Source of the DNA: Candidatus Rifleibacteriota bacterium
Lineage (GTDB): Bacteria > Riflebacteria > Ozemobacteria > Ozemobacterales > Ozemobacteraceae
Reading direction: 5' to 3'
Assembly (NCBI GenBank): GCA_029560455.1
Contig: JAKQKW010000361.1
Location: 1 to 27,400, forward strand
Length of the DNA: 27,400 nucleotides
Below are positions 1 through 7,660 of the stretch, piece by piece. The translations under genes and the position numbers were made by a program. Numbering within the stretch: position 1 is the first letter of the stretch; each line of letters opens with the position of its first letter. Under the pieces are notes generated by a model, which was given only the letters and a program-made list of their open reading frames with translations, was not told the origin of the DNA and did no database searches.

Positions 1-288
1 GAAAAATTCATCGCGGACCATCTCAAGGTAAAAAAGATCAGATTCGTCAGAGGCGGCTTCAGCGTCAGCGAAGAATACGACGAAGAATTCACCGCTGTCT
101 TTCTTGCTGATGGAAGCTGCAAGGTGTTGCCGAACTACACGCTTTATTCGGCTTTCAAGGCAAATGGCTCCATCTATTTCTGGGGAATCTGGAATTACCC
201 TGAAACCGGCTGGTGTGATTTCCAGATTTTCAAATTCGCTGCCGGCGGACTGACCCAGGTGTTTACCGACAGCTCTTTCTCTAATTAA
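1..288 (+). CDS. 3' end of an unrecognised gene (partial)
   Basis: Frame 1 is open from the window edge to the TAA at 286-288, giving 95 residues with no stop. The translation is rich in aromatic residues and glycine (YFWGIWNYPETGWCDF) and ends in TDSSFSN. The alternation of short hydrophobic and polar stretches suggests beta structure. I recognise no family, and the start lies outside the window. The next gene begins 23 to 47 bases downstream on the same strand, so the two could share a transcript. No terminator is visible between them. Confidence 0.7.
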   Translation, partial: EKFIADHLKVKKIRFVRGGFSVSEEYDEEFTAVFLADGSCKVLPNYTLYSAFKANGSIYFWGIWNYPETGWCDFQIFKFAAGGLTQVFTDSSFSN

Positions 289-335
289 AGGGCTGCCTTA
301 GAAAGTGCCTGTTGCCATGGAACCAAATATCTAAG

Positions 336-1130
336 ATGAACCGTCAGGAATTTGCCCGATTAAGGCAGTGTTTCAACAATTACGTCGATTCGTTTCGTGA
401 TGTCGATGCCAAACTGCACCCGATGATGGAACTCAAGCTGCAGCACTCGTTGCGGGTTGCTGATGAAGCCCGGGGCATTGCCACTGATCTTGCCTGGTCA
501 GAGGCTGAGGTAGTTCTGGCAGAAACCATCGGTCTCCTGCATGATGTCGGCAGATTTCTGCAATACCAGAAATACCAGACCTATTATGACCCAAAGTCGG
601 TTAATCATGGCTGTCTTGGCTCACAGATTCTGCGTGATGCAGACTGGCTCAACCAGGCTGCTGATGAAGAAAAAACAATTATTCTTGAATCGGTGCGGCT
701 TCACAATGCTCACAATCTGCCGGCCGATCTGTCTGTTGAGTTGAAGAAGTTTGCCTATCTGGTGCGGGATGCTGACAAACTCGACATTTACCATGTCGTT
801 GACAGTGCTTTTGATAAGGACAATCTGAAAGAGAACCCTGGCATAATGTGGAATATGCCACAGGATTTTTCGCCAGACTCGATTATTCTCAAGGATCTGC
901 GCGCTCGCCGCCAGGCGAGCTATCTCGACGTAAAGTCGCAGGCTGATTTCTGCCTGCTGCAGCTCTGCTGGATTTATGATCTGAATTACCAGCCAGCTAT
1001 TAGACGCATTTACGAACGAAACATCATTGATAAGCTTGCTGGAAGGCTGCCTGAAAACGATGTCCTGGCTCAGGCAATCAGCGAATTGAAAGATTTTGTG
1101 AAAAATTCTGCCGCCGGAAATGGCTCATGA
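336..1130 (+). CDS. HD-domain phosphohydrolase
   Basis: The 264-residue protein carries the HD-superfamily metal-ligand pattern: His37 (LQHSLRV), the His69-Asp70 doublet (GLLHDVGRF), His91, His123 (RLHNAHNLP) and Asp145/147 (VRDADKLD). Proteins of this family are metal-dependent phosphohydrolases acting on nucleotides or cyclic dinucleotides; the substrate cannot be read from sequence. No receiver, GAF or RelA/SpoT synthetase domain is attached, so this is a stand-alone HD enzyme, probably cytoplasmic. The start is uncertain: ATG at 336 is the first ATG, while an in-frame TTG at 312 has a weak GAAAG 6 bases upstream and would add eight residues. Its TGA overlaps the ATG of the following membrane protein (ATGA), implying translational coupling. 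Confidence 0.85.
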   Translation: MNRQEFARLRQCFNNYVDSFRDVDAKLHPMMELKLQHSLRVADEARGIATDLAWSEAEVVLAETIGLLHDVGRFLQYQKYQTYYDPKSVNHGCLGSQILRDADWLNQAADEEKTIILESVRLHNAHNLPADLSVELKKFAYLVRDADKLDIYHVVDSAFDKDNLKENPGIMWNMPQDFSPDSIILKDLRARRQASYLDVKSQADFCLLQLCWIYDLNYQPAIRRIYERNIIDKLAGRLPENDVLAQAISELKDFVKNSAAGNGS

Positions 1131-2293
1131 GCGCCGGCAGTTCTGTTAAACCGGTTCAGGATTCAGCAATCTCAGCGATGAATTCAGGCGATAATCAGCG
1201 GCTTGCTGCTTTTGATCACGTTCGTGGCCTGGCGGTTATTTTCATGATCATTTCGCACGTTGCTCTGATGCTTGGCTCCGGCGAAGCCGCGGTTACGCCG
1301 ATTGGCCGCTTTATGAACGATTTTTGCGGCACCGCTCCGGCAGCACCTGTTTTTATGCTGCTGATGGGTGTCTTTATGATTTTTCCCTGTGAAAAGGTTG
1401 CCGGTCAGCTGTTTTGTCGCGGACTGAAGCTTTTTGTGCTTGGCCTTTTACTGAATATTGTCAGAATGGTCATCCCGTTTTTTCTTCTCTCAATCTTTTT
1501 TCCGGGCGAATTCGAGCGCATGTACACGATGTTGCAGGTGAGCCGAGATGAGGTCTACTGGCGCATCTTCTACAATGTCGACATCCTTGGATTTGCAGGA
1601 ACGGCCTGCATGATTATTGCAGTTCTCAGTCTGGTGCTGAAAAAAACATGGCACTGGATTCTGGCTGGTTCTGCTGCGACCATTGCCGCGCCTTACCTGT
1701 GGGGCACAGGTGAAAATCTTGGCGCTTTCTTCTATCTGCTGCAGCCGCTCTGGGGGCGACAATTCGCCGAAGGAGTGCCGACTGACACAGCTTTCCCGGT
1801 TTTTCCGTGGCTGATTTTTCCGATTCTCGGTCTTATTATTGGCCGACTTCTCAGAGATGGCCTGGAACAGGCGCGCCTTGCCGGTCTGCTTTTTCGCGTC
1901 TCCCTGCTGACCGGCGCAGTTGGAGGCATTCTTGTCGGCAAATATGGTCTGGGTCAGTTTGGCGATTACTACAGAATGTATCCGGGCGGAACGCTTCTGG
2001 TTGTCACATTTGCAACCCTCTGGACAGCCATGTTTCTGTGGTTTTCAGCTTTCGCAAAGCTTCGTGCGGTTCTGGACCACCTGGTTTTCTGGAGTCGGCA
2101 CATCACCCTGATTTACTTTGTTCAATGGTTTATTTTTGGTTTCAGTGTTCTGTTCCTCTATTTTCGCAGAGTCGACAACCCTCTGGTCCTGGTTGCGCTT
2201 ACACCATGTTCTTTGTGGCTTACCTGGATGCTCACTCGCCTGTGTCTGAAGTCATCGGCTTTTATGCGTTTTTTCTGCTGGCTTACCCGTTGA
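1127..2293 (+). CDS. Multi-pass membrane acyltransferase-like protein (DUF1624 / heparan-alpha-glucosaminide acetyltransferase type)
   Basis: This 388-residue protein has about ten hydrophobic membrane spans. Near the first span it has the signature RLAAFDHVRGLAVIFMIISH, which matches the Rx(F/L)DxxRGxAxxxMxxxH pattern of the DUF1624/HGSNAT-like and OpgC-like inner-membrane acyltransferases; the His at its end is the residue usually proposed to be catalytic. Such proteins move acetyl or other acyl groups from cytoplasmic donors to extracytoplasmic glycans. The donor and acceptor here are unknown. The gene starts inside the HD-domain gene (4-base ATGA overlap), so the two are very likely one operon. 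A plain acyltransferase_3 assignment is the main alternative. Confidence 0.7.
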   Translation: MSAGSSVKPVQDSAISAMNSGDNQRLAAFDHVRGLAVIFMIISHVALMLGSGEAAVTPIGRFMNDFCGTAPAAPVFMLLMGVFMIFPCEKVAGQLFCRGLKLFVLGLLLNIVRMVIPFFLLSIFFPGEFERMYTMLQVSRDEVYWRIFYNVDILGFAGTACMIIAVLSLVLKKTWHWILAGSAATIAAPYLWGTGENLGAFFYLLQPLWGRQFAEGVPTDTAFPVFPWLIFPILGLIIGRLLRDGLEQARLAGLLFRVSLLTGAVGGILVGKYGLGQFGDYYRMYPGGTLLVVTFATLWTAMFLWFSAFAKLRAVLDHLVFWSRHITLIYFVQWFIFGFSVLFLYFRRVDNPLVLVALTPCSLWLTWMLTRLCLKSSAFMRFFCWLTR

Positions 2294-2375
2294 GCCACCT
2301 TATCTGGCGCAGTGACTGCTGATAATCGGGTTTTCTCTGGTGCGAAGGGGTCCGGACAGAACATGTTTTATTTGT

Positions 2376-2393
2376 TTGTGTAAAAATTCACAA
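2376..2393. promoter_or_regulatory. Rex-like operator upstream of hydF
   Basis: The 18-base palindrome TTGTGTAAAAATTCACAA matches the Rex operator consensus TTGTGAAnnnnTTCACAA at 13 of its 14 defined positions. The symmetry extends outward: 2371-2380 and 2389-2398 pair at nine of ten positions. It covers the -35 box (2387-2392) of the hydF promoter, where a bound repressor would block RNA polymerase. Rex is an NADH/NAD+-sensing repressor of fermentative and hydrogenase genes in many anaerobes, which fits HydF. A CRP/FNR-family site (TGTGA-N6-TCACA) is the alternative, since that consensus also fits with one mismatch. Confidence 0.6.
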
Positions 2394-2415
2394 GCAAATA
2401 GAGCTGTGCTATAAT
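2387..2415 (+). promoter_or_regulatory. sigma70-type promoter of hydF
   Basis: TTCACA (2387-2392) and a perfect TATAAT (2410-2415) are separated by 17 bases, a near-consensus housekeeping promoter. Transcription should start near 2422, giving a leader of about 48 bases that contains AAAGG (2453-2457) twelve bases before the ATG. The -35 half is embedded in the Rex-like palindrome. Confidence 0.75.
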
Positions 2416-2469
2416 TCGTACAGAGCAAAAGCATCATTCTGCTAATTATTTGAAAGGTTGAGTTAAGCA

Positions 2470-3678
2470 ATGCAGGCAACACCTCGTGGTATCAGACCGC
2501 ACATCGCTATTTTTGGCCGCCGCAATGTCGGCAAATCTTCGCTGATCAATGCACTTACCGATCAGGAAATTGCTCTGGTTTCTTCTACGGCCGGCACAAC
2601 AGCTGATCCGGTTTATAAAAACATCGAACTGCTTCCATTCGGGCCGGTTGTGCTTATCGATACAGCTGGCCTCGATGACGTCGGCGAGCTCGGGCAACTT
2701 AGAGTCGAAGCCAGCCTGAAGGTCATGAAGAAGACAGACCTGGCATTGTTTGTACTCGAACCGGAAGAGCATCTGCATGAATCAGAAAAAGAAATGCTTG
2801 CGATGCTCCAGAAGCAGAAGGTGCCGTTTCTCGTCATCGTCAACAAGTGTGAAACCAGCCCGATATCACAGACTCTTCGCAACGAAATAACTGCCGCTGC
2901 CGGTTGTGAACTTATTGCTGTGAGCACCATAACCGGTGAGGGCCTGCAGAATCTACGCATGGAAAAAATGCAGAAAGGCCTCAAAGGATTTGACTCGGGT
3001 GTTATTGTCGGTGACCTTATCAAACCACGGCAGGTGGTAATTCTTGTCACTCCTATCGATATTTCGGCACCAAAAGGTCGCCTGATACTGCCGCAGGTTC
3101 AAACGCTGAGAGACCTTCTCGATGCCGATGCCATTACTCTGGTCGTAAAAGAAACAGAGTTGAAACCTGCTATTGCGGCTCTAAAAGAGCCGCCGGTTCT
3201 CGTGGTTACCGATTCTCAGGTGTTTTTCAAAGTTGCTGCTGACGTGCCTGAGGGAGTGCCTTTTACCAGCTTTTCGGTTCTTTTTGCCCGTTATAAAGGT
3301 GATCTGCAGGCTTATGTCAATGGCGTAAAGGCATTGCAGAAAAAAGGGGCAGGGGCACGCATTTTGATCGCCGAATCATGTACGCATCATCAGATGGAAG
3401 ACGATATCGGCCGCGTTAAACTGCCGAAGTGGCTGCGCCAGAAATATGGCGAAAGCCTGCAATTCTCCTTTTGTCAGGGCGTAAGCTTCCCTGATGATCT
3501 GAAAAGTTATGATCTGGTCGTTCAGTGCGGCGGTTGCATGACCAATCGCCGCGAGATTCTCGCCCGTATTGAAGCCTGCAGGGCAGCTGGAGTGCCGATT
3601 ACCAATTATGGCATTCTGATCGGCCATCTGCACGGGGTTCTTGAAAAAGCCATTCAGCCTTTTGGCTTGACCCTTTAA
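2470..3678 (+). CDS. hydF: [FeFe]-hydrogenase H-cluster maturation GTPase HydF
   Basis: HydF is the scaffold on which the 2Fe subcluster of the [FeFe]-hydrogenase H-cluster is assembled and from which it is delivered to the apo-enzyme. The 402-residue protein has the N-terminal TrmE/Era-like G domain: P-loop GRRNVGKS at 16-23, the TAGTTADP switch at 40-47, DTAG at 64-67 and NKCE at 125-128 (Glu in place of the usual NKxD Asp). After a dimerisation region it has the diagnostic HydF cluster ligands Cys304-x-His306 and Cys353-x-x-Cys356, a C-x-H-x46-C-x-x-C arrangement absent from other Era-like GTPases. The length is normal for HydF. It is transcribed alone between its own promoter and a terminator; no hydE, hydG or hydrogenase structural gene lies in the window, so partners must be elsewhere in the genome. 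The overlapping Rex-like operator suggests redox control. Confidence 0.95.
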   Translation: MQATPRGIRPHIAIFGRRNVGKSSLINALTDQEIALVSSTAGTTADPVYKNIELLPFGPVVLIDTAGLDDVGELGQLRVEASLKVMKKTDLALFVLEPEEHLHESEKEMLAMLQKQKVPFLVIVNKCETSPISQTLRNEITAAAGCELIAVSTITGEGLQNLRMEKMQKGLKGFDSGVIVGDLIKPRQVVILVTPIDISAPKGRLILPQVQTLRDLLDADAITLVVKETELKPAIAALKEPPVLVVTDSQVFFKVAADVPEGVPFTSFSVLFARYKGDLQAYVNGVKALQKKGAGARILIAESCTHHQMEDDIGRVKLPKWLRQKYGESLQFSFCQGVSFPDDLKSYDLVVQCGGCMTNRREILARIEACRAAGVPITNYGILIGHLHGVLEKAIQPFGLTL

Positions 3679-3682
3679 AAGC

Positions 3683-3716
3683 AACAGGCCCGACCGGCAC
3701 AGCGGTCGGGCCTGTT
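3683..3716. terminator. Bidirectional rho-independent terminator between hydF and fabH
   Basis: A perfect 14-bp inverted repeat (AACAGGCCCGACCG and its complement) encloses a 6-base loop (GCACAG). T-rich sequence follows on both strands (TTTTGT beyond the right arm on +, GCTTTTAAAG beyond the left arm on -). It lies between the convergent stops of hydF and fabH and can serve both. Confidence 0.92.
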
Positions 3717-3733
3717 TTGTAACAGCTTGTTTA

Positions 3734-4747
3734 TCAGACTCTCGGGGTCGTATAGCCGCCCCATCTTACAGCCATGGTGCCATAGGTGAGGCCGCCGCCG
3801 AAGCCGACGAACAGAACCAGATCGCCCTGTTTGATACGCCCTTCCTGAAGTGCTTCATGCAGAGCCAGAGGAATCGATGCTGCAACCGTATTGCCATAAC
3901 GCTGAATATTGAAATAAAACTTTTCAAGCGGGCAGCTGAAACGCTTGGCGGCCGATTCAAGAATGCGTATGTTAGCCTGATGCGGCACAATCAGAGCGAC
4001 ATCGTCAAGGGTGATGTTGTTGCGCTGCAGGCATTCTTCGATCATGTCACCGATGATCTTGGTAGAAAATTTAAAAACTTCCTTGCCGTTGATGACAAGG
4101 TAATGTTCCCGGTTTTGTATGGCTTCGACTGTGGGTCGCTTTGCCGAACCGCCATTCGGGATCATGATGTATTCGCCACCGCTGCCAATCGCCCCGAGCA
4201 GGAAGTCAAAAGCACCTTCGTCACCTGTGCCAGGCGAATAAACGGTGGCTCCCACGCCATCGCCAAAGAGAACACATGAGTTGCGGTCGGTAAAGTCAAG
4301 AATACGGGTTGTCACATCACCGCCGACTACCAGAACATGGTTGAAGACGCCGGTGGCTATAAACTGGCAGGCGACCGAAGAGGCATAGACGAAACCAGTG
4401 CAGGCAGCCTGCAGGTCAAAAGCGGCGGCCCTGGTGCAACCCAGTTTGTCCTGCAGCAGGCAGGCGGTTGCGGGTACCTGATAATCAGGTGTAAAGGTCG
4501 CATATATGATCAGATCTATATCTTCAGGTTGCAGGCCAGCATTTTCGATGGCCTGGCGACAGGCGGGAATCGACAGCTCAAGGAGCGTCTGACCATCTGG
4601 AATCTGACGGCGTTCTTTGATGCCGGTGCGGGTGAAAATCCATTCATCCGAGGTTTCAACAATTTTTTCGAGGTCAAAATTGGTTACGACCTTGTCTGGC
4701 AGGCTGATTCCGGTGCCTGAGATCACAGCTTTTCTAAGTGCTTTCAT
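3734..4747 (-). CDS. fabH: 3-oxoacyl-ACP synthase III (KAS III)
   Basis: FabH condenses a short acyl-CoA, usually acetyl-CoA or a branched primer, with malonyl-ACP to start type II fatty-acid synthesis in the cytoplasm. The 337-residue protein has the full Cys-His-Asn triad in family context: Cys116 in DLQAACTGF, His256 in IVPHQANIRI and Asn286 in QRYGNTVAAS. The N-terminal EWIFTRTGIKERR and C-terminal LFVGFGGGLTYG blocks are typical of the family, and the length is normal. AAGGAG sits just upstream of the ATG. The gene stands alone rather than in a fab cluster, with its own promoter and the shared terminator at 3683-3716. A KAS III-like enzyme of another pathway is possible, but the sequence looks like housekeeping FabH. 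Confidence 0.95.
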   Translation of the reverse strand: MKALRKAVISGTGISLPDKVVTNFDLEKIVETSDEWIFTRTGIKERRQIPDGQTLLELSIPACRQAIENAGLQPEDIDLIIYATFTPDYQVPATACLLQDKLGCTRAAAFDLQAACTGFVYASSVACQFIATGVFNHVLVVGGDVTTRILDFTDRNSCVLFGDGVGATVYSPGTGDEGAFDFLLGAIGSGGEYIMIPNGGSAKRPTVEAIQNREHYLVINGKEVFKFSTKIIGDMIEECLQRNNITLDDVALIVPHQANIRILESAAKRFSCPLEKFYFNIQRYGNTVAASIPLALHEALQEGRIKQGDLVLFVGFGGGLTYGTMAVRWGGYTTPRV

Positions 4748-4776
4748 GTGACTCCTTAAGATGCTGAAGCTGCGAA

Positions 4777-4805
4777 ATACTACTTTATATATCTTCTCAA
4801 GTCAA
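4777..4805 (-). promoter_or_regulatory. sigma70-type promoter of fabH
   Basis: On the minus strand TTGACT (4805-4800) and TAGTAT (4782-4777) are spaced by exactly 17 bases. They lie about 30 bases upstream of the fabH ATG and the AAGGAG ribosome-binding site. Both boxes match the consensus at five of six (-35) and four of six (-10) positions. Confidence 0.65.
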
Positions 4806-5127
4806 GAGAGGTAAAGCAGGTGATTTGCACCTGTCTAAGGCTTAGCCGTGCACTGCTGTCATACCCTGATGAGTTTTGCCAGATCGGAAATTTCTGGTAA
4901 TTCTGAAGAATTAAGTATGCTGGAGCAGTTCGAAAAAAGAAAATGGACTAATACCAGACACAGGCATATAATGAAGTGTCAGATAAAAAAAAGAACCGGC
5001 AACCCAAAGGTGTACCGGCCTGAAAAATAAGGAGGCAAACAAATCCAAAGCCCCTTTCGTCATGGTTCAACTTTTTCTTAACTGAAAAAAACTTTTTTGT
5101 GAAACACTGTGTGTTACTATTTCGTAT
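4806..5127. other. Intergenic region without a supported gene
   Basis: This stretch separates the divergent fabH and secreted-protein genes. An open frame at 4848-5030 (60 codons) has no ribosome-binding site or recognisable protein character and I do not call it. Two CCGG blocks at 4997-5000 and 5016-5019 could form a weak imperfect hairpin beside an A8 run (T8 on the minus strand), but no gene on that strand would end there. A TTTTTT run lies at 5093-5098. Nothing else stands out. Confidence 0.5.
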
Positions 5128-5136
5128 TGTTATATA
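5128..5136 (+). promoter_or_regulatory. Possible extended -10 promoter of the secreted-protein pair
   Basis: TGTTATATA is a TGn extended -10 element followed by TATATA. No good -35 box lies 17 bases upstream, as is common for extended -10 promoters. Transcription from it would give a leader of about 70 bases that carries the two small inverted repeats at 5150-5189 and the strong Shine-Dalgarno at 5204-5210. Confidence 0.35.
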
Positions 5137-5149
5137 GAAAGACAATCCG

Positions 5150-5189
5150 CCGACCTGGTCGGTGCTTTGCCAGAGACCATAAAATGGTC
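5150..5189 (+). other. Two small inverted repeats in the 5' leader
   Basis: CCGACC-T-GGTCGG (5150-5162) and GACCAT-AAA-ATGGTC (5175-5189) lie side by side in the predicted leader of the first secreted-protein gene. Both are built on GACC/GGTC, so the arms of one could also pair with the other. They may form a 5' stabilising structure or act as an operator; no known riboswitch is recognised. Confidence 0.35.
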
Positions 5190-5214
5190 GAGGAATAAAA
5201 AATCGGAGGGAACT

Positions 5215-6531
5215 ATGAAAAAACTTACCGGGTTTCTGATGGTCGTTGCGATCCTTTTTTCTTTTGCGGTGATGATTACCGCCGAAGAAACAACTGAAGA
5301 GGCTGCAAGCACCACAACCGATGTTTCTGCCGCTCCTGAAGCAGCACCAATTCCTGACAATGCCGACATGACACTTGGCATGACCGAAAGCAAGAATGTA
5401 ATGCCCGCAACCTTCCGTGGTGGTGACCCCGACAGCAGTCTGGTTCACTGCCTTGAAGACGTTTATTACGAAAAACAGGAACATTCTCTGATCTATAAAG
5501 AAGACGCCGGCGAACTCGCTGAAGGCGCAAAGTTTGAATCTGATCCCAACATCACCTGGGACACCAAGGTAAAAGATGCCGACGGTAACTGGAAAACCCT
5601 CACCTCTGCAAATACCAATATGGCCGCTGATGGTGGTAAGTTCTTTGCTCCGGGCGAATATCAGATCGGTAACAGTGGCGCCCGCCAGGTCGGCGGCAGC
5701 TCAGGTGCCGATAATGAAGCCATCGGTGAAGGTACTGACCCGACTAATGAAGCTGGCGGAGAAGGTAATACCGACACCGCTCTCGTTGGCGAAGATGGCA
5801 AGACCGAAGCTGATGCCAAAACTGTAACAGCTCAGCAGTCAATGGGTGTTCAGGTGCATGACGTAACTTCACCCGACCTCTGGGTTGCTTTCCAGGAAGG
5901 CGCCGGTAATGTTGACATGGCTGCCACCGAGCAGGAACTCAAAGGCAAAATGATGGAAAAAATCATTTCAAACCTTGGTCGCCCGTTTTCGACCAATGCC
6001 GAAGATTACGAAGAAGCCAGCTACATGTTTGTCGACGAAGGTGCCGATGGTGAACGCGACAAGGAACCCTTCGAAAAGATTGCCAGACTTTCTGTTGCCG
6101 GCGCTCTGTTCAACGAACGTGGCGCTCCCAAATTTGAAACCAAGGCAATTGAATCAAAAACCCTCGATGAAGAAAGCATGACTCGCCAGGTGCATATTTC
6201 CGGTGGTGAGAAGAGCGCTCTCAAAGGCGTGTTTGTCAGACGCAATGTGCCGTTCATTTTCGCTGCCATGGCAGTAGATAATGGTGATCTGCGCGCCAAA
6301 GCCGGAGAAGTTGCCTGCCGCATCGAAAAAGCCGACGGCACTGAAGTCGAAAAAGATGGCAACAGTTACCTTTTTCGTGTTCCCAACTTCCCCCGCGACA
6401 GCTATGAAGACCAGCCCGAATATTTCTTCGTTGCCAAGGGCAGCGATAAAGCCGGGAACCTGACCACCATCAGAACTCCCCTCTATGTCGTAAATACTCA
6501 GGCTGCCTTTGAAGGCGGAAGAAACCAGTAA
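5215..6531 (+). CDS. Secreted acidic protein of unknown function, paralogue A
   Basis: The start is the ATG at 5215, four bases after CGGAGGG, a strong Shine-Dalgarno; upstream in-frame codons are not needed. The 438-residue product begins with a classical signal peptide (MKKLTGFLMVVAILFSFAVMITA, cut near residue 23) and is then strongly acidic. A Gly/Glu/Asp/Ala-rich low-complexity stretch occupies roughly residues 155-205. After it come VQVHDVTSPDLWVAF, LSVAGALFNE and a C-terminal SDKAGNLTTIRTPLYVVN, a pattern typical of the last strands of Ig-like beta-sandwich domains. These three blocks and the DPNITW motif recur in the next gene, so the two are tandem paralogues. No known family is recognised. 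A periplasmic or surface role is likely; the pseudopilin genes downstream suggest, but do not prove, a link to a pilus or secretion apparatus. Confidence 0.85.
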   Translation: MKKLTGFLMVVAILFSFAVMITAEETTEEAASTTTDVSAAPEAAPIPDNADMTLGMTESKNVMPATFRGGDPDSSLVHCLEDVYYEKQEHSLIYKEDAGELAEGAKFESDPNITWDTKVKDADGNWKTLTSANTNMAADGGKFFAPGEYQIGNSGARQVGGSSGADNEAIGEGTDPTNEAGGEGNTDTALVGEDGKTEADAKTVTAQQSMGVQVHDVTSPDLWVAFQEGAGNVDMAATEQELKGKMMEKIISNLGRPFSTNAEDYEEASYMFVDEGADGERDKEPFEKIARLSVAGALFNERGAPKFETKAIESKTLDEESMTRQVHISGGEKSALKGVFVRRNVPFIFAAMAVDNGDLRAKAGEVACRIEKADGTEVEKDGNSYLFRVPNFPRDSYEDQPEYFFVAKGSDKAGNLTTIRTPLYVVNTQAAFEGGRNQ

Positions 6532-6544
6532 GCTGAAGACAGTC

Positions 6545-7558
6545 ATGAAAAGAATACTTACCGGTTTATTCACTGCAGTTGTCGTATTCTCTTCGATGGT
6601 ATCTGCCCAGGAGCCCCAGACCGGGGCTCCTGCCGACCTCGAAAAGACTCCATGGCTCAAGGGCGTTCAGATCAGCCCTTACCCGGTCGATATCAGCCCG
6701 GTAATTCCGCTGAAGATATATGCCGAGAATGGCGAAGCCATACCTGCGACCCTTACAGAAGACGTTCCTCTGACAGTGGTTGCTGATACCACCATTTTCG
6801 AAGAAGCTCCACCAGCTGAATACAAGGGGCAACAGATTCCCAACCCCCGCTGGGAAGAAAACCCCGCCATCTCCTGGTTCTTCATCGACTGGGAAAAGAA
6901 CAAAAACTATATGGCCTCGATCAGTGAGCCTCTCGCGGCCAATCAGATGGTTATAATTCCTACGACACCCACTGGTAAGGGAGCCATTACCTGCCACATC
7001 GCCCGCCGCATGCGCTACGATCTGCCCGAACCCGGGCGCAGCAAAGGCACCTTTGCAAATTCAAGTGGTGCCAAAGACGTGAGAGTTCTCGATATTACGC
7101 CGCCTCTCTGTGGCCTCGAAATTTCGGTTGAAAACGGTGGTTCTGGTGCCTGCTGGCCGGTAGAAAATCCGCCCGACAAATATCCGCTTCCCAAACAGGC
7201 CGATATTTACCTCAGCGGCGCTCTCTTCAATGCCCAGGATCAGGATATCCTGCTGCAGGGACTTGAACTCGGCAACAACATGGTTGTTGTGGCCGACCAG
7301 GGTGCGTTGCACGTTTCCGCCAATGATAAACTTTCAGTGAAGGTTATTGGCGGCGATAATTACAAGCTTGATAACAGCAAACTCAAATTCGGGCTCTGCA
7401 ACGGCGCTGGTGGTGAACCCGCTCCGGTGGGGCCGGTTAACGCCGATATGATCGATCTGAGTAAGCTGAAGCTTCCCGAAGCAGTGCATCTCTATCTTGA
7501 TGCAACTGATGTTGCGGGTAACCGTCAGGTGATGTTTATTCCTGTCATTGTTAAATAA
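6545..7558 (+). CDS. Secreted protein of unknown function, paralogue B
   Basis: The ATG at 6545 is preferred because it opens a signal peptide (MKRILTGLFTAVVVFSSMVSA, cut near residue 21); there is no clear Shine-Dalgarno, and with only 13 bases separating it from paralogue A it may be translated by coupling. The 337-residue product lacks the Gly/Glu-rich insert of A but shares blocks in the same order: NPAISW (A: DPNITW), VRVLDITPPLCGLEI (A: VQVHDVTSPDLWVAF), IYLSGALFNA (A: LSVAGALFNE) and TDVAGNRQVMFIPVIV (A: SDKAGNLTTIRTPLYV). Cysteines in CGLEI and in ACWPVENPP could form a disulphide after export. The family is unknown. A good terminator follows 20 bases after the stop, so A and B form a two-gene unit. 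Confidence 0.85.
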   Translation: MKRILTGLFTAVVVFSSMVSAQEPQTGAPADLEKTPWLKGVQISPYPVDISPVIPLKIYAENGEAIPATLTEDVPLTVVADTTIFEEAPPAEYKGQQIPNPRWEENPAISWFFIDWEKNKNYMASISEPLAANQMVIIPTTPTGKGAITCHIARRMRYDLPEPGRSKGTFANSSGAKDVRVLDITPPLCGLEISVENGGSGACWPVENPPDKYPLPKQADIYLSGALFNAQDQDILLQGLELGNNMVVVADQGALHVSANDKLSVKVIGGDNYKLDNSKLKFGLCNGAGGEPAPVGPVNADMIDLSKLKLPEAVHLYLDATDVAGNRQVMFIPVIVK

Positions 7559-7577
7559 CCTGCATCAGCACGTCAGA

Positions 7578-7607
7578 AGCCGGGGGAAACAGCTCTCCCG
7601 GCTTTTT
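7578..7607 (+). terminator. Rho-independent terminator after the secreted-protein pair
   Basis: AGCCGGGGGA (7578-7587) pairs with TCTCCCGGCT (7594-7603), with one G-T wobble and a 6-base loop, followed by TTTTTATTT. It sits 20 bases after the stop of paralogue B. Confidence 0.88.
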
Positions 7608-7660
7608 ATTTGCTGAGTTTTTGTCGGTAATGTGCTATTCTGTATTATAGAGAGAACGCA

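Noticed and set aside
2470..3678. Alternative reading of hydF as an Era/Der/TrmE GTPase
   Set aside because: The C-x-H-x46-C-x-x-C ligand set is specific to HydF and absent from those GTPases.
4988..5023. Imperfect CCGG...CCGG hairpin next to T8 on the minus strand
   Set aside because: Looks terminator-like, but no minus-strand gene ends there and the stem has mismatches.
4848..5030. 60-codon open frame on the plus strand between fabH and the secreted-protein gene
   Set aside because: No ribosome-binding site, non-protein-like composition and no known similarity; it lies over the fabH upstream region.
7621..7648. TTGTCG-N16-TATTAT promoter before the first pseudopilin gene
   Set aside because: The -35 match is poor and the predicted start would cut through the GAGAGAA ribosome-binding site; not strong enough to list.
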